Assembly (NCBI RefSeq): GCF_900603025.1
Contig: NZ_LR026975.1
Span: 1,302,001-1,366,000, forward strand
Direction: 5' to 3'
Source: Mycolicibacterium hassiacum DSM 44199
GTDB lineage: Bacteria; Actinomycetota; Actinomycetes; Mycobacteriales; Mycobacteriaceae
DNA length: 64,000 bases
How positions within the stretch are numbered: position 1 is the first letter of the stretch; the number at the start of each line of letters is the position of its first letter. Made by a program: the position numbers and the translations under genes. This document shows, one piece after another, positions 16,727 to 26,586 of this stretch. Under the pieces are notes generated by a model. It was given only the letters and a program-made list of their open reading frames with translations. It was not told the DNA's origin and searched no databases.

Positions 16727-17566
16727 CTACAGCCGGCCCTCGGTGCGCAGTTCGGGATGCACCCAGTCCGGGGAGCGGCGTTCCTTGAACGCCCGGAACC
16801 CCTCGACGACCTCCGGTCCGGACAGGCTGGCCTGCATCCCGATCCGGTCGTAGAGCCCCAGGTAGTTGTCGATGCTCGACTTGACCAGCCCGCGGGCCCC
16901 CGGCGCGGTGCGGCAGCACTGCGCCAGCACCTCCTTGGCGGCGTCGAGCAGCTCGTCGTGCGGCACCACCCGGGCGACCATGCCCCACTCGTAGGCCTCC
17001 TGCGCGGTGAACACCCGCCCGGTGAACATCAGGTCGCGGGTGCGCACCGGCCCGATCACCCGGGTCAGCATCTGCGCGTAGTAGGTGTCGGCGATGCCGC
17101 GGAACAACTCCGGCACCCGGAACGTGGCGCGCTCGCTGACCACCGCCACATCGGCGCACAGCGCGATCTGCAGGCCGCCGCCCTGGCACAGCCCGTTGAC
17201 CGCCGCCACCACCGGCTTGACCGACTGGCGCAGGGTCTCGAACGGCGTCACGTCCATGCCCAGCGCGTCGCCGAAGCCCATCCAGTCGTCGCTGCCGTCG
17301 CCGCCACCCATGTCGCCGCCCGGGGCGAACACGTCCCCGGTGCCGGTGATCAGCAGCCCGGCCAGATCGGGATCGGCGTCGACGTGGCGCACCGCGTAGC
17401 GGATGCCGAAGTACATCGCCGGCGTCATCGCGTTGCGGGCCTGCGGCCGGTCCAGCCGGCACACCCCGAACGCCCCCTCCCGAGTGAACTTCAGATAAGG
17501 GGTGCCCAGCCAGTCGCCCTCCGGCGGGCGCGGGGTGTTCGTGCTGGTCGATTCGGTCGTGGTCAT
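16727..17566 (-). CDS. Enoyl-CoA hydratase/isomerase family protein
   Basis: A 279-residue crotonase-fold protein. Visible are the oxyanion-hole segments R-P-Q-A-R-N-A-M-T (near 40-48), GTGDVFAPGGDMGGGDGSDDW (around 75-95) and VNGLCQGGGLQIALCADVAV (about 119-138). In place of the usual two catalytic Glu of hydratases, the second segment reads PELFRGIADTYYAQ, with one Glu retained. The exact reaction (hydration, isomerisation or other acyl-CoA chemistry) is open. Its ATG overlaps the stop of the sugar kinase by ATGA, so the two form a small operon transcribed away from proA. Confidence 0.87.
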   Translation of the reverse strand: MTTTESTSTNTPRPPEGDWLGTPYLKFTREGAFGVCRLDRPQARNAMTPAMYFGIRYAVRHVDADPDLAGLLITGTGDVFAPGGDMGGGDGSDDWMGFGDALGMDVTPFETLRQSVKPVVAAVNGLCQGGGLQIALCADVAVVSERATFRVPELFRGIADTYYAQMLTRVIGPVRTRDLMFTGRVFTAQEAYEWGMVARVVPHDELLDAAKEVLAQCCRTAPGARGLVKSSIDNYLGLYDRIGMQASLSGPEVVEGFRAFKERRSPDWVHPELRTEGRL

Positions 17567-18456
17567 AACCGCCCTTCGGTCGTGCGTGGATCGGACAGAG
17601 CGTCATCGATGGCTTCGGCATACGGCGCGCAGTCGCCGGCACCCGGCACCAGGGTCGACAGTGCGGCGGCCGCGCACGCCCGACGCAGCGCGTCCTCGTG
17701 TCCGGCGTGCCAGCTGGCCGCCAGCACCCCGGCGAACACATCGCCGGCGCCGGTGCTGTCCACCGCCGACACCTGCGGGGCGGGTACGTCGAACCGTTCG
17801 TCGGGGCCCAGGTAGCTGGCGCCGCGGCGGCCCCGGGTGATCACCAGATGCGGCACCGGCCAATGCCATTCGCGGGCCTCGAGTTCGTTGACGACGACCA
17901 CGTCGGCCAGGTGCGACAGCGCGAGCAGATCGTGCGGCGGCGCCCCGGCGGGTGAGGCGTTGAGCATCACCACCGCCCCCGCCGCCCGGCCGATCTCGGC
18001 CGCGGCCCGCGCGGTGGCGGTCGGGATCTCCAGCTGCAGCAGCACCACGTCGCTGTCGGCGATGATGGCGCGCACGTCGGGGGAGTCGACCCGCAGCCGG
18101 GCGTTGGCGCCGGGCGCCACGACAATGGTGTTCTCCGCGGTGGCGTCGACGGTGATGACCGCGGTGCCGCTGGGGCCGGGCACGGTGACCACGCCGTCCA
18201 GCCCGACGTCGTTGGCTCGCAGATGGGCCCGCAGCTGGTCGGCGGCCGAGTCGCTGCCCAGCGCGGCGACCAGCTGTACCCTCGCCCCGGCGCGGGCGGC
18301 GGCGACCGCCTGATTGCCCCCTTTGCCGCCCGGCGACGACAGCAGCGACGCCGCCAGCACGGTCTGGCCGGGCCGCGGCAGCGCCTCCACCGAGAAGGTG
18401 AGATCGGCGTTCACGCTGCCCACGACGCACACCCGGCTCCCGGCCCACGCGCCCAT
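17563..18456 (-). CDS. rbsK: PfkB-family carbohydrate kinase (ribokinase-like)
   Basis: A 297-residue kinase with both PfkB signatures: [20 protein letters not shown] (about residues 40-59) and the C-terminal [17 protein letters not shown] with the catalytic Asp and anion hole. NADLTF near the N-terminus forms the sugar-binding loop. Ribose is the likeliest substrate by similarity to the gene at the same place in M. tuberculosis (Rv2436, from memory), but the family also includes other sugar and nucleoside kinases. The start at ATG 18456 was chosen because the frame upstream of it runs into the proA promoter region. It is divergent from proA with 73 bp between starts. Confidence 0.83.
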   Translation of the reverse strand: MGAWAGSRVCVVGSVNADLTFSVEALPRPGQTVLAASLLSSPGGKGGNQAVAAARAGARVQLVAALGSDSAADQLRAHLRANDVGLDGVVTVPGPSGTAVITVDATAENTIVVAPGANARLRVDSPDVRAIIADSDVVLLQLEIPTATARAAAEIGRAAGAVVMLNASPAGAPPHDLLALSHLADVVVVNELEAREWHWPVPHLVITRGRRGASYLGPDERFDVPAPQVSAVDSTGAGDVFAGVLAASWHAGHEDALRRACAAAALSTLVPGAGDCAPYAEAIDDALSDPRTTEGRL

Positions 18457-18517
18457 GGCGACAACGCTAACCGAGCCGGGTGGGCCGCCACCCGGCGAAC
18501 GGCCCGAACTGGTTCGA

Positions 18518-18523
18518 TACGCT
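18518..18523 (+). promoter_or_regulatory. -10 element for a probable leaderless proA transcript
   Basis: TACGCT (TAnnnT type) ends 6 nt before the proA ATG, placing the expected transcription start at or next to the A of ATG. No Shine-Dalgarno sequence is present upstream, which suits leaderless initiation, common in mycobacteria. Confidence 0.45.
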
Positions 18524-18529
18524 GGGCCG

Positions 18530-19777
18530 ATGAGCGTGCAAGCCCCTGCGCTATCCGACTTGCGCCAACAGGTACACGAGGCCGCGCATCGGGCCCGGCG
18601 GGCGTCGCGCGTGTTGGCGACGCTGAGCACCGACACCAAGAACCGTGCGCTGCATGCCGCCGCCGACGCGCTGCTGCGTCGCGCCGACGCGATCCTGGCC
18701 GCCAACGAGAAGGACCTGCAGACCGCGCGGGCCGCCGGCACCGCCGAGGCGATGCTGGACCGGCTCGCCCTCAACAAGCAGCGCATCGACGGCATCGCGT
18801 CGGGCCTGCGTCAGGTTGCGGGCCTGCCCGATCCGATCGGTGAGGTGCTGCGGGGACGCACCCTGCCCAACGGGCTGCAGCTGCGCCAGCAGCGGGTGCC
18901 GCTGGGCGTGGTCGGGATCGTCTACGAGGGCCGGCCGAACGTGACCGTCGACGCGTTCGGGCTGACCTACAAATCCGGCAACGCGGTGCTGCTGCGCGGC
19001 AGCTCGTCGGCGGCGCACTCCAACGCGGAGCTGGTCGCCACCCTGCGCGAATCGCTCACCGTGGCGGGGCTCGACCCCGACGCGGTGCAGCTGCTGCCCA
19101 GCGCCGACCGGGCCAGCGTGACCCACCTGATCCAGGCCCGCGGCCTGGTCGACGTGGTCATCCCGCGCGGGGGAGCGGGGCTGATCAACGCGGTGGTGCG
19201 CGACGCGACCGTTCCGACGATCGAAACCGGAGTCGGCAACTGCCACGTATACGTGCACGCCTCGGCCGACCTCGACATGGCCGAGAAGATCCTGCTCAAC
19301 GCCAAGACCCGCCGGCCCAGCGTGTGCAACGCCGCCGAATCGCTGCTGATCGACGCCGCGATCGCCGACACCGCGCTGCCGAGGCTGCGCAAGGCGTTGC
19401 AGGATGCCGGGGTGACCCTGCACGAGAACCCCACCGAGGACGAGTTGCGGGCGGAGTTCCTGTCGCTCGACATCGCGGTCGCGGTGGTGGACGGTCTCGA
19501 CGCCGCGATCGAGCACATCAACACCTACGGCAGCGGTCACACCGAGGCCATCGTCACCACCGATCTCGCTGCCGCGCAACGGTTCACCGAGCGGGTGGAC
19601 GCCGCGGCGGTGATGGTGAACGCGTCCACCGCGTTCACCGATGGTGAGCAGTTCGGGTTCGGCGCCGAGATCGGCATCTCGACCCAGAAGCTGCATGCCC
19701 GCGGCCCGATGGGGCTGCCCGAACTGACGTCGACCAAGTGGATCGTGTGGGGAGACGGCCACACCCGCCCGGCCTGA
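18530..19777 (+). CDS. proA: Gamma-glutamyl phosphate reductase
   Basis: The 415-residue NADPH-dependent enzyme reduces glutamyl-5-phosphate to the semialdehyde, the second step of proline synthesis. The aldehyde dehydrogenase fold is shown by [20 protein letters not shown] (about 123-142), [16 protein letters not shown] and the catalytic Cys in [15 protein letters not shown]. The C-terminal [22 protein letters not shown] is diagnostic of ProA. The length is normal. A longer in-frame extension upstream lacks family similarity, and ATG 18530 gives the standard N-terminus. ProB is encoded 17 kb upstream. Confidence 0.95.
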   Translation: MSVQAPALSDLRQQVHEAAHRARRASRVLATLSTDTKNRALHAAADALLRRADAILAANEKDLQTARAAGTAEAMLDRLALNKQRIDGIASGLRQVAGLPDPIGEVLRGRTLPNGLQLRQQRVPLGVVGIVYEGRPNVTVDAFGLTYKSGNAVLLRGSSSAAHSNAELVATLRESLTVAGLDPDAVQLLPSADRASVTHLIQARGLVDVVIPRGGAGLINAVVRDATVPTIETGVGNCHVYVHASADLDMAEKILLNAKTRRPSVCNAAESLLIDAAIADTALPRLRKALQDAGVTLHENPTEDELRAEFLSLDIAVAVVDGLDAAIEHINTYGSGHTEAIVTTDLAAAQRFTERVDAAAVMVNASTAFTDGEQFGFGAEIGISTQKLHARGPMGLPELTSTKWIVWGDGHTRPA

Positions 19778-19808
19778 TTCACGCACCCAACCGCAGTCAG
19801 GAGATCTC

Positions 19809-20684
19809 GTGAGCGTCCCCGCCCGTCCGGCAGCGCTGTTCGCCGACATCGACGATGTCGCACGCAAGCTGACCGAAACCGGTTACATCCCCGACACCGC
19901 GACCGCCACCGCGGTGTTCCTCGCCGACCGGCTCGGCAAGCCGCTGCTGGTGGAAGGGCCCGCGGGCGTCGGCAAGACCGAGCTGGCCCGCGCGGTGTCA
20001 CAGGCCACCGGCGCCGGACTGGTGCGGCTGCAGTGCTACGAGGGCGTCGACGAGGCCCGCGCCCTCTACGAGTGGAACCACGCCAAGCAGATCCTGCGCA
20101 TCCAGGCCGGCGGCGGCGACTGGGAACAGACCAAGACCGACGTGTTCAGCGAGGAGTTCCTGCTCTCCCGTCCGCTGCTGACCGCGATCCGGCGCACCGA
20201 GCCGACGGTGCTGCTCATCGACGAGACGGACAAGGCCGATATCGAGATCGAGGGCCTGCTGCTGGAGGTGCTGTCCGACTTTGCGATCACCGTGCCGGAA
20301 CTGGGCACCATCAAGGCCGAGCGCCCGCCGTTCGTGGTGCTGACCTCCAACGCCACCCGGGAGCTGTCCGAGGCGCTCAAGCGCCGGTGCCTGTTCCTGC
20401 ACATCGACTTCCCGGATCCGGACCTGGAGCGGCGCATCCTGCTGTCGCGGGTGCCCGAGCTGCCCGAACATCTGGCCGAGGAGCTGGTCCGCATCGTCGG
20501 CGTGCTGCGCAACATGCAGCTCAAGAAGGTGCCGTCGGTCGCCGAGACCATCGACTGGGGCCGCACCGTGCTGGCGCTGGGGCTCGACACCATCGACGAC
20601 GCGACCATCGCGGCCACGCTGGGGGTGGTGCTCAAACACCAGTCCGACCAGCTCAAGGCCGCCGGCGAGCTCCGGCTGAACTAG
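19809..20684 (+). CDS. MoxR-type AAA+ ATPase
   Basis: A 291-residue ATPase: Walker A EGPAGVGKTEL (49-59), Walker B LLIDETDKADIE (about 136-147), sensor 1 VVLTSNATREL and arginine-finger segment ALKRRCLFLHID. The MoxR family works with VWA-domain partners to insert metals or remodel enzyme complexes. The next gene encodes such a partner, which supports the pairing. It starts at GTG 19809 with AGGAG (19800-19804) a few nt upstream, 31 bp after proA. It corresponds to Rv2426c by position. The client protein is not identified. Confidence 0.88.
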   Translation: MSVPARPAALFADIDDVARKLTETGYIPDTATATAVFLADRLGKPLLVEGPAGVGKTELARAVSQATGAGLVRLQCYEGVDEARALYEWNHAKQILRIQAGGGDWEQTKTDVFSEEFLLSRPLLTAIRRTEPTVLLIDETDKADIEIEGLLLEVLSDFAITVPELGTIKAERPPFVVLTSNATRELSEALKRRCLFLHIDFPDPDLERRILLSRVPELPEHLAEELVRIVGVLRNMQLKKVPSVAETIDWGRTVLALGLDTIDDATIAATLGVVLKHQSDQLKAAGELRLN

Positions 20685-20694
20685 GGCTGAACCG

Positions 20695-22140
20695 ATGGCC
20701 GTCCGCCGCGTCCGCGCTCCCCAGCCACTGGCCCCACACGGGATCCCGGGGCATCTCGTCGAGTTCGTCGAAGCCCTGCGCGGACAAGGCATCTCGGTCG
20801 GCCCGTCGGAGACCGTGGACGCCGGCCGGGTGCTGTCGGTGCTGGGCCTGGGCGACCGGGAGGCGTTGCGGGAGGGCATCGCCTGCGCGGTGCTGCGCCG
20901 CCCCGATCACCGCGACACCTTCGACGCGCTGTTCGATCTGTGGTTCCCGGCCGCGCTCGGGTCGCGCACCGTGCTGGTCGACGACGATGCCGCCGACGCG
21001 GAGGAGCCCGGCCTGCCGCCCGAGGACATCGAGGCGCTGCGCGCGGCGCTGGTCGAGCTGCTCGCCCAGAACGAGGACCTGGCCAACCTCGACGAACGGC
21101 TGACCGCGATGATCGCCCGGATCGTCGAGGCCTATGGCCGCTACAACTCCAGCCGCGGTCCGTCGTACTCGTCGTATCAGGCGCTCAAGGCGATGAACCT
21201 CGACGACCTGGAGGGCCGGCTGCTGGCCGGGCTGCTCGCCCCGTACGGCGACGAGCCCACCCCCACCCAGGAGCAGATCGCCAAAGCGCTTGCCGCCCAA
21301 CGTATCACGCAGCTGCGGCGGATGGTCGAGGCGGAGACCAAGCGGCGCACCGCCGAACAGCTGGGCCGCCAGCATGTGCAGATGTACGGGGTGCCGCAGC
21401 TGGCCGAGAACGTCGAGTTCCTGCGGGCGTCGGGCGAGCAGCTGCGCCAGATGCAGAAGGTGGTGGGGCCGCTGGCGCGGGTGCTGGCGACCCGGCTGGC
21501 GGCGCGGCGCCGGCGGGCCCGCGCCGGCGCGATCGATCTGCGCAAGACGCTGCGCAAGTCGATGTCCACCGGCGGGGTGCCGATCGACCTGGTGCTCAAG
21601 AAACCGCGGCCGGCGCGGCCGGAGCTGGTGGTGCTCTGCGACGTGTCCGGTTCGGTGGCCGGGTTCAGCCATTTCACCCTGATGCTGGTGCACGCGTTGC
21701 GCCAGCAGTTCTCCCGGGTGCGGGTCTTCGCGTTCATCGACACCACCGACGAGGTCACCGACCTGTTCGGCCCGGAGGCCGACCTGGCGGTCGCGGTGCA
21801 GCGCATCACCCGCGAGGCCGGGGTGTACACCCGCGACGGCCACTCCGACTACGGGCACGCGTTCGTGTCGTTCATGGAGAAGTGGCCGAACGTGCTGACC
21901 CCGCGCAGTTCGTTGCTGGTGCTCGGCGACGGGCGCAACAACTACCGCAACCCCGAGCTCGAGCTGCTGGCTCGGATGGTCAACGCCAGCCGGCACGCGC
22001 ACTGGCTCAATCCCGAGCCGCGGCATCTGTGGGGCAGCGGCGACTCGGCTGCGCCGCGCTACGCCGAGGTGATCACCATGCACGAATGCCGCTCGGCCAA
22101 GCAGCTGGCATCGGTCATCGACGCCCTGCTGCCGGTGTAA
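20695..22140 (+). CDS. VWA-domain protein, CoxE-like
   Basis: A 481-residue protein. The C-terminal half is a von Willebrand A domain of CoxE type, with the metal-ion-dependent adhesion site D316-x-S318-x-S320 in [12 protein letters not shown] and later conserved stretches [10 protein letters not shown] and [13 protein letters not shown]. The N-terminal half is helical, charged and rich in Glu/Arg. Only 10 bp separate it from the MoxR ATPase, so the pair is co-transcribed and probably forms a chaperone complex. No transmembrane helix is seen, so a cytosolic location is expected. It matches Rv2425c by position. Confidence 0.87.
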   Translation: MAVRRVRAPQPLAPHGIPGHLVEFVEALRGQGISVGPSETVDAGRVLSVLGLGDREALREGIACAVLRRPDHRDTFDALFDLWFPAALGSRTVLVDDDAADAEEPGLPPEDIEALRAALVELLAQNEDLANLDERLTAMIARIVEAYGRYNSSRGPSYSSYQALKAMNLDDLEGRLLAGLLAPYGDEPTPTQEQIAKALAAQRITQLRRMVEAETKRRTAEQLGRQHVQMYGVPQLAENVEFLRASGEQLRQMQKVVGPLARVLATRLAARRRRARAGAIDLRKTLRKSMSTGGVPIDLVLKKPRPARPELVVLCDVSGSVAGFSHFTLMLVHALRQQFSRVRVFAFIDTTDEVTDLFGPEADLAVAVQRITREAGVYTRDGHSDYGHAFVSFMEKWPNVLTPRSSLLVLGDGRNNYRNPELELLARMVNASRHAHWLNPEPRHLWGSGDSAAPRYAEVITMHECRSAKQLASVIDALLPV

Positions 22141-22158
22141 GCCCGCGAGTTCTCTGCG

Positions 22159-22216
22159 CGAGCAGACGCGTACACCCCCATTTCGCGGCGGGTTCGGGGG
22201 TGTTTGCGTCTGCTCG
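22159..22216. repeat. Dispersed palindromic element, copy A
   Basis: Two 21-bp arms (left CGAGCAGACGCGTACACCCC plus C; right arm ending GCGTCTGCTCG) with 2 mismatches enclose a 16-nt loop. The copy lies between the VWA gene and nadD. Three further copies occur at 41065, 46597 and 56714. It could form a strong RNA hairpin. Confidence 0.85.
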
Positions 22217-22265
22217 GCGGGAAAAGGCGACCGGGCTGCCGCTCAGCGCCCCGACGGCAGCCCCG

Positions 22266-22271
22266 TAAGCT
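22266..22271 (+). promoter_or_regulatory. -10 element of nadD
   Basis: TAAGCT lies 8 nt before the GTG start of nadD. The spacing fits leaderless or nearly leaderless transcription. No clear -35 was found. Confidence 0.35.
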
Positions 22272-22279
22272 GGCTATTT

Positions 22280-22900
22280 GTGGCTTCTCGGCGCAGGCTC
22301 GGCGTGATGGGTGGGACGTTCGACCCCATCCACAACGGTCACCTGGTCGCGGCCAGCGAGGTCGCCGACCTGTTCGACCTCGACGAGGTGGTGTTCGTCC
22401 CCACCGGTCAGCCCTGGCAGAAGAAGAAGGTCAGTCCCGCTGAGGACCGCTACCTGATGACCGTGATCGCGACCGCCTCCAACCCGCGGTTCACCGTCAG
22501 CCGGGTGGACATCGACCGGGGCGGGCCCACCTACACCAAGGACACCCTGCGGGATCTGCGGGCGCAGCACCCCGACGCGGACCTGTACTTCATCACCGGG
22601 GCCGACGCGTTGGCATCGATCCTGTCCTGGCAGAACTGGGAGGAGATGTTTTCCATCGCCAAGTTCGTCGGCGTCAGCCGGCCCGGCTACGAACTCGACG
22701 GCGCACACCTTGCGGATGCGCTGCGCGAGCTGCCCGACGACGCGTTGACCCTCGTCGAGGTGCCCGCGCTGGCCATCTCGTCGACCGACTGCCGCAAGCG
22801 CGCCGAGGAGAACCGGCCGATCTGGTACCTGGTGCCCGACGGCGTCGTGCAGTACGTGGCCAAACGCAAGCTCTACGCCCGCACCGAGGAGCCGCAATGA
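22280..22900 (+). CDS. nadD: Nicotinate-nucleotide adenylyltransferase
   Basis: The 206-residue enzyme adenylylates nicotinate mononucleotide to deamido-NAD+, the substrate of NadE encoded 6 kb upstream. It carries the nucleotidyltransferase motif [12 protein letters not shown] (11-22, HxGH type), TGADALASI and the C-terminal ISSTDCRKR that replaces the usual ISST.IR. It starts at GTG 22280. The stop overlaps the rsfS start as ATGA, a conserved linkage in mycobacteria. Length and motifs are normal. Confidence 0.95.
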   Translation: MASRRRLGVMGGTFDPIHNGHLVAASEVADLFDLDEVVFVPTGQPWQKKKVSPAEDRYLMTVIATASNPRFTVSRVDIDRGGPTYTKDTLRDLRAQHPDADLYFITGADALASILSWQNWEEMFSIAKFVGVSRPGYELDGAHLADALRELPDDALTLVEVPALAISSTDCRKRAEENRPIWYLVPDGVVQYVAKRKLYARTEEPQ

Positions 22901-23295
22901 CCGCCTCCGAACAGGCCATCCGGATGGCCACCGTGGCCGCCCGGGCGGCCGCCGCGAAGCTGGCCAAGGACGTCGTGGTCATCGACGTGTCCAACCAGCT
23001 GGTCATCACCGACTGCTTCGTGATCGCCTCGGCGTCCAACGAACGGCAGGTCAACGCCATCGTCGACGAGGTCGAGGAGAAGATGCGCCGCGCCGGGTAC
23101 AAGCCCGCCCGCCGCGAGGGCGGCCGGGAGGGCCGCTGGACCCTGCTGGACTACGTCGACATCGTGGTGCACATCCAGCATCAGGACGAGCGCGAGTACT
23201 ACGCCCTGGACCGGTTGTGGCGCGACTGCCCGACCATTCCGGTGGACCTCGACGTCCCCGCGACGTCGACGACGGACGGGGACGGCGCGTCGTGA
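22897..23295 (+). CDS. rsfS: Ribosomal silencing factor RsfS
   Basis: A 132-residue RsfS/Iojap protein. The family core is visible: [20 protein letters not shown] (about 27-46), [16 protein letters not shown] and [28 protein letters not shown]. It binds uL14 on the 50S subunit and blocks subunit joining in stationary phase or starvation. A short acidic, Thr/Ser-rich tail follows the conserved domain. It overlaps nadD (ATGA) and gpgP (GTGA), so all three are translationally coupled. Confidence 0.95.
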   Translation: MTASEQAIRMATVAARAAAAKLAKDVVVIDVSNQLVITDCFVIASASNERQVNAIVDEVEEKMRRAGYKPARREGGREGRWTLLDYVDIVVHIQHQDEREYYALDRLWRDCPTIPVDLDVPATSTTDGDGAS

Positions 23296-23960
23296 GGGTC
23301 CGCCGCCTGGTCATGCTGCGGCACGGCCAGACCGAGTTCAACGCGGGCAGCCGCATGCAGGGGCAACTCGACACCGAGCTGTCCGAACTGGGCCGTGATC
23401 AGGCGGTGATCGCCGCCGGGGTGCTTGCCAAGCGCCGCCCGCTGACCATCGTCTCCTCGGATCTGCGCCGCGCGCTCGACACCGCGACCTGCCTGGGTGA
23501 GCACACCGGGCTGCCGGTGCGGGTCGATCCGCGGCTGCGTGAGACCCACCTGGGGGAGTGGCAGGGCCTGACCCACGTCGAGGTGGACACCCGCCATCCG
23601 GGTGCGAGGCTGGCGTGGCGGGAGGACGCCCGGTGGGCGCCGCACGGCGGGGAGAGCCGCGTCGACGTGGCCGCCCGCAGCCTGCCGGTGGTCAGCGAAC
23701 TGGTCGAACAGCACCCGGAGTGGGGCCGCGACGCCGACGACCGGCCGGTGATCCTGGTCGCCCACGGCGGACTCATCGCCGCGCTGACCGCCGCCCTGCT
23801 GCGGCTGCCGGTGGAGAACTGGCCGATCCTGGGTGGCATGGGCAACTGCAGCTGGGTCCAGCTGTCCGGGCACTCCGCGCCCGACGCCGGCGCCGGCGAC
23901 ATCCGCTGGCGCCTCGATGTGTGGAACGCTTCGGCGCAGGTGGCGGGCGATGTCTTCTGA
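23292..23960 (+). CDS. gpgP: Glucosyl-3-phosphoglycerate phosphatase, histidine phosphatase family
   Basis: A 222-residue histidine phosphatase: RHGQTEFN (10-17) with the phospho-accepting His11, [11 protein letters not shown] and the second catalytic His in VAHGGLIA. It is near-collinear with Rv2419c (recalled as GpgP), which dephosphorylates glucosyl-3-phosphoglycerate in methylglucose lipopolysaccharide (MGLP) synthesis. The next gene is the OctT homologue, which supports this specific call over a generic phosphoglycerate mutase. GTG 23292 overlaps the rsfS stop. Confidence 0.88.
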   Translation: MRVRRLVMLRHGQTEFNAGSRMQGQLDTELSELGRDQAVIAAGVLAKRRPLTIVSSDLRRALDTATCLGEHTGLPVRVDPRLRETHLGEWQGLTHVEVDTRHPGARLAWREDARWAPHGGESRVDVAARSLPVVSELVEQHPEWGRDADDRPVILVAHGGLIAALTAALLRLPVENWPILGGMGNCSWVQLSGHSAPDAGAGDIRWRLDVWNASAQVAGDVF

Positions 23961-24699
23961 GCCGTCCGGTGCGCCGGTGAGCGGGCGCCGGCCGACGCTG
24001 CTGGTGTTCTGCGATTCGCTGTCCTACTACGGCCCGCGCGGCGGGTTGCCGGCCGACGACCCCCGTATCTGGCCCAACATTGTTGCCTCCCAACTGGATT
24101 GGGATGTCGAGCTGATCGGAAGGGTGGGCTGGACCAGCCGCGACGTGTGGTGGGCCGCCACCCAGGACCCGCGGGCCTGGGCCGCGCTGCCGCGCGCCGG
24201 CGCGGTGATCTTCGCGACCGGCGGCATGGACTCGCTGCCGTCGCCGCTGCCGACCGCGCTGCGCGAGCTGATCCGCTACATCCGTCCGCCCTGGCTGCGC
24301 CGGCGGGTCCGAGATCTCTACGGCTGGCTGCAGCCACGGCTGTCGCCGGTGTCGCGCAACGCGCTGCCGCCGCACCTGACCGCGGAGTATCTCGAGATGA
24401 CCCGCGGCGCCATCGATTTCAACCGTCCCGGGATACCGGTGGTCGCGGCGTTGCCGTCGGTGCACATCGCCGACAGCTACGGGCGGGCCCACCACGGCCG
24501 CGAGGCCACCGCCCGAGCGATCACCGAATGGGCGCGGCAGCACGGCGTCGTGCTGGTGGATCTCAAGGCCGCCGTGGCTGATCAGGTGCTGAACGGCCGC
24601 GGCAACCCCGACGGCATCCACTGGAACTTCGAGGCGCATCAGGCGGTGGCCGAGCTGATGCTCAAGGCCCTTGCGGAGGCCGGCGTGCCATGCCGGTGA
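23950..24699 (+). CDS. octT: Diglucosylglycerate octanoyltransferase, SGNH/GDSL fold
   Basis: A 249-residue SGNH-hydrolase-fold protein. Block I reads [10 protein letters not shown] (about 19-28), with the Ser nucleophile, and the C-terminal block is [13 protein letters not shown] with the catalytic Asp and His. It matches Rv2418c by position. That protein is known as OctT, which adds octanoate to diglucosylglycerate, an MGLP precursor. The ATG lies 11 bp inside gpgP, so the two MGLP steps are coupled. A plain esterase annotation would be the fallback. Confidence 0.85.
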   Translation: MSSEPSGAPVSGRRPTLLVFCDSLSYYGPRGGLPADDPRIWPNIVASQLDWDVELIGRVGWTSRDVWWAATQDPRAWAALPRAGAVIFATGGMDSLPSPLPTALRELIRYIRPPWLRRRVRDLYGWLQPRLSPVSRNALPPHLTAEYLEMTRGAIDFNRPGIPVVAALPSVHIADSYGRAHHGREATARAITEWARQHGVVLVDLKAAVADQVLNGRGNPDGIHWNFEAHQAVAELMLKALAEAGVPCR

Positions 24700-25526
24700 T
24701 CGTCGTCACCGACTCATCGGCTCGGTTGAGCCCGGATGAGTTGGCCGCCAGGAATATTCGGCAGGTTCCGCTGCACGTGCTGGTCGACGACCAGGACCTG
24801 CGCGACGGCATCGACGAGGTGCCCTACGACATTCACGACCGGCCCAAGGTGAGCACCGCCGGCGCGGCACCCGCCGAGCTGGCCGACGCCTACCGCCAGG
24901 CGCTCGCCGACAGCGGCGGCGACGGGGTGGTCGCGGTGCACCTCTCGGCGGCGCTGTCGAGCACCTACAGTTCGGCCGTCGCGGCCGCGCGGGAGTTCGG
25001 GCCGGCGGTGCGGGTGGTGAACTCGCGCTCGGCGGCGATGGGGGTCGGGTTCGTCGCCCGGCTCGCCGCCGACGCCGCAGCGTCCGGAGCCGATCTGGAT
25101 ACCGTTGAGGCACAAGCTCGTTCGGCTACCGAACGAACCCACGCCTTCATCGTCGTGCACACGCTGGAGAACCTGCGGCGCAGCGGGCGGATCGGGGTGG
25201 CCGCGTCCTGGCTGGGCACCGCGCTGGCGCTCAAACCGCTGCTGACCCTCGACGTCGACGGGCGCTTGGTGCTCGATCAGCGCATCCGCACCGTCGGCAA
25301 GGCGCACGCCGCGATGATCGAGCGGGTGGTGGCTCTCATCGGGGACAATCGCGCCCGGGTGGCGGTGCACCACGTCGACAACCACGACGCGGCCGACGCC
25401 ATCGGCGCGACACTGACCGACCGGCTGCCGCAACTGGAGTCCCTCGACGTCCGGGACATGGGCCCGGTGCTGGCGGTGCACGTCGGCGCCGGTGCGGTCG
25501 GCGTGGCGCTGCAGATCCTCGAGTAG
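24690..25526 (+). CDS. DegV-family fatty-acid-binding protein
   Basis: A 278-residue DegV protein, beginning [20 protein letters not shown]. It has the conserved [12 protein letters not shown] (about 51-62, lipid carboxylate-binding Ser/Thr loop), [13 protein letters not shown] and a C-terminal [17 protein letters not shown]. DegV (FakB-like) proteins bind fatty acids for presentation to a kinase or transferase. Overlap by 10 bp with octT, an acyltransferase gene, makes an acyl-carrier role in MGLP acylation conceivable, but this is inference. It corresponds to Rv2417c. Confidence 0.88.
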   Translation: MPVIVVTDSSARLSPDELAARNIRQVPLHVLVDDQDLRDGIDEVPYDIHDRPKVSTAGAAPAELADAYRQALADSGGDGVVAVHLSAALSSTYSSAVAAAREFGPAVRVVNSRSAAMGVGFVARLAADAAASGADLDTVEAQARSATERTHAFIVVHTLENLRRSGRIGVAASWLGTALALKPLLTLDVDGRLVLDQRIRTVGKAHAAMIERVVALIGDNRARVAVHHVDNHDAADAIGATLTDRLPQLESLDVRDMGPVLAVHVGAGAVGVALQILE

Positions 25527-25530
25527 CCGC

Positions 25531-26574
25531 TCACCCCGCGAACCGGCCGGTGACCGGCGGCAGGTCCTTGAGCGTGAGGATGCCGGGTTCGGCCGCGACG
25601 ACGGCGGGCACCGCGTTGGTGACCGGCATCGCGGTGTAGATCATGCCCAGCTCCATGAACGGCTCGGACCAGTCCTTCGGCGGCAGGCAGTGCAGCACGG
25701 TGCGCATGTTGGGCACCCCGAAAACCTGGATCACGTGACCGTGTTCCAGCGGTTTGGGCGGGGTGACGTGCGAACCCATGATCCAGTTGAAGCCGACGCT
25801 CACCACATTGCGGTCACCCACCCAGCCGCGGTGATAGCCGTAGACCCCGGCGACGGTCCCGGCCGGGATCCGCATGAACCCCAGGTCGCTGTCGCCGGTG
25901 GCCGGGGTGAACGTCACGTCGAAGGTCATCCGGTCGAGTTGTGCGCCGATCGCGTCGGCCATCAGCGCCGCGGCCTCGGCGAACACCGCGCTCTCCTGGC
26001 GCACGCTCTCGGCCAGCCCCGGGGTGTCGGGGTCCTTGCCGAACCCCATCGCCTGCTGGGTGGCCGCCGACTCGTAGGTCGAGCAGTCCACCGACTCGGT
26101 GATGCGGATCTCGTCGACGCGCTCGCAGCAGCCCGACAGCACCAGGCCGACCAGGTTGGAGATCCCGGGGTGCGCGCCGCTGCCGTAGATCGTGGACCGG
26201 CCCCGTTCGCAGGCGGCGCGGATGCGGTCCAGATCCTGGGGGGTCTGCTTGCCGCCGGTGATCCAGGCGGCGCTGGAACACACGTTGATCCCGGCCTCCA
26301 GCAGCCGCACCAGCTCGTCGACGTCGGGCCACAGCGGGTTGTAGCAGCACGCGTCGGGCCGCAGTGCGATCAGCGCGTCCACGTCGTCGGTGGCGGTGAT
26401 GCCGGTCGGCTCGGTCAGCCCGGCCAGCTCGGCGGCGTCGACGCCCACTTTGTCGGGGCTGTGCGCGTACACCCCGACCAGCTCCAGGTCGGGGCGGCCG
26501 ATGATCGCGCGCAAAGACCGGCGCCCGACATTGCCGGTGGTCCACTGGATGACGCGAAGGGGACGGGTGCGCAT
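25531..26574 (-). CDS. Dihydrodipicolinate reductase-like NAD(P)-dependent dehydrogenase
   Basis: A 347-residue protein with an N-terminal Rossmann motif V-I-Q-W-T-T-G-N-V-G-R-R-S-L-R and a second conserved part SGAHPGISNLVGLVLSG. It resembles the 2,4-diaminopentanoate dehydrogenase/DapB-like N-terminal family, abundant in mycobacteria and of mostly unknown substrate. ACAGGAG precedes the ATG. It lies 12 bp after the SDR gene on the same strand and forms a two-gene operon with it. Its stop is only 4 bp from the degV stop, convergently. This begins an inserted block absent from the M. tuberculosis arrangement. Confidence 0.8.
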   Translation of the reverse strand: MRTRPLRVIQWTTGNVGRRSLRAIIGRPDLELVGVYAHSPDKVGVDAAELAGLTEPTGITATDDVDALIALRPDACCYNPLWPDVDELVRLLEAGINVCSSAAWITGGKQTPQDLDRIRAACERGRSTIYGSGAHPGISNLVGLVLSGCCERVDEIRITESVDCSTYESAATQQAMGFGKDPDTPGLAESVRQESAVFAEAAALMADAIGAQLDRMTFDVTFTPATGDSDLGFMRIPAGTVAGVYGYHRGWVGDRNVVSVGFNWIMGSHVTPPKPLEHGHVIQVFGVPNMRTVLHCLPPKDWSEPFMELGMIYTAMPVTNAVPAVVAAEPGILTLKDLPPVTGRFAG

Positions 26575-26586
26575 GGTTTCTCCTGT

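Noticed and set aside
16727..17563. Identical TEGRL C-termini of the sugar kinase and enoyl-CoA hydratase as a duplicated sequence
   Set aside because: The match covers only five residues; codons differ in part and the surrounding sequence is unrelated, so chance is enough.
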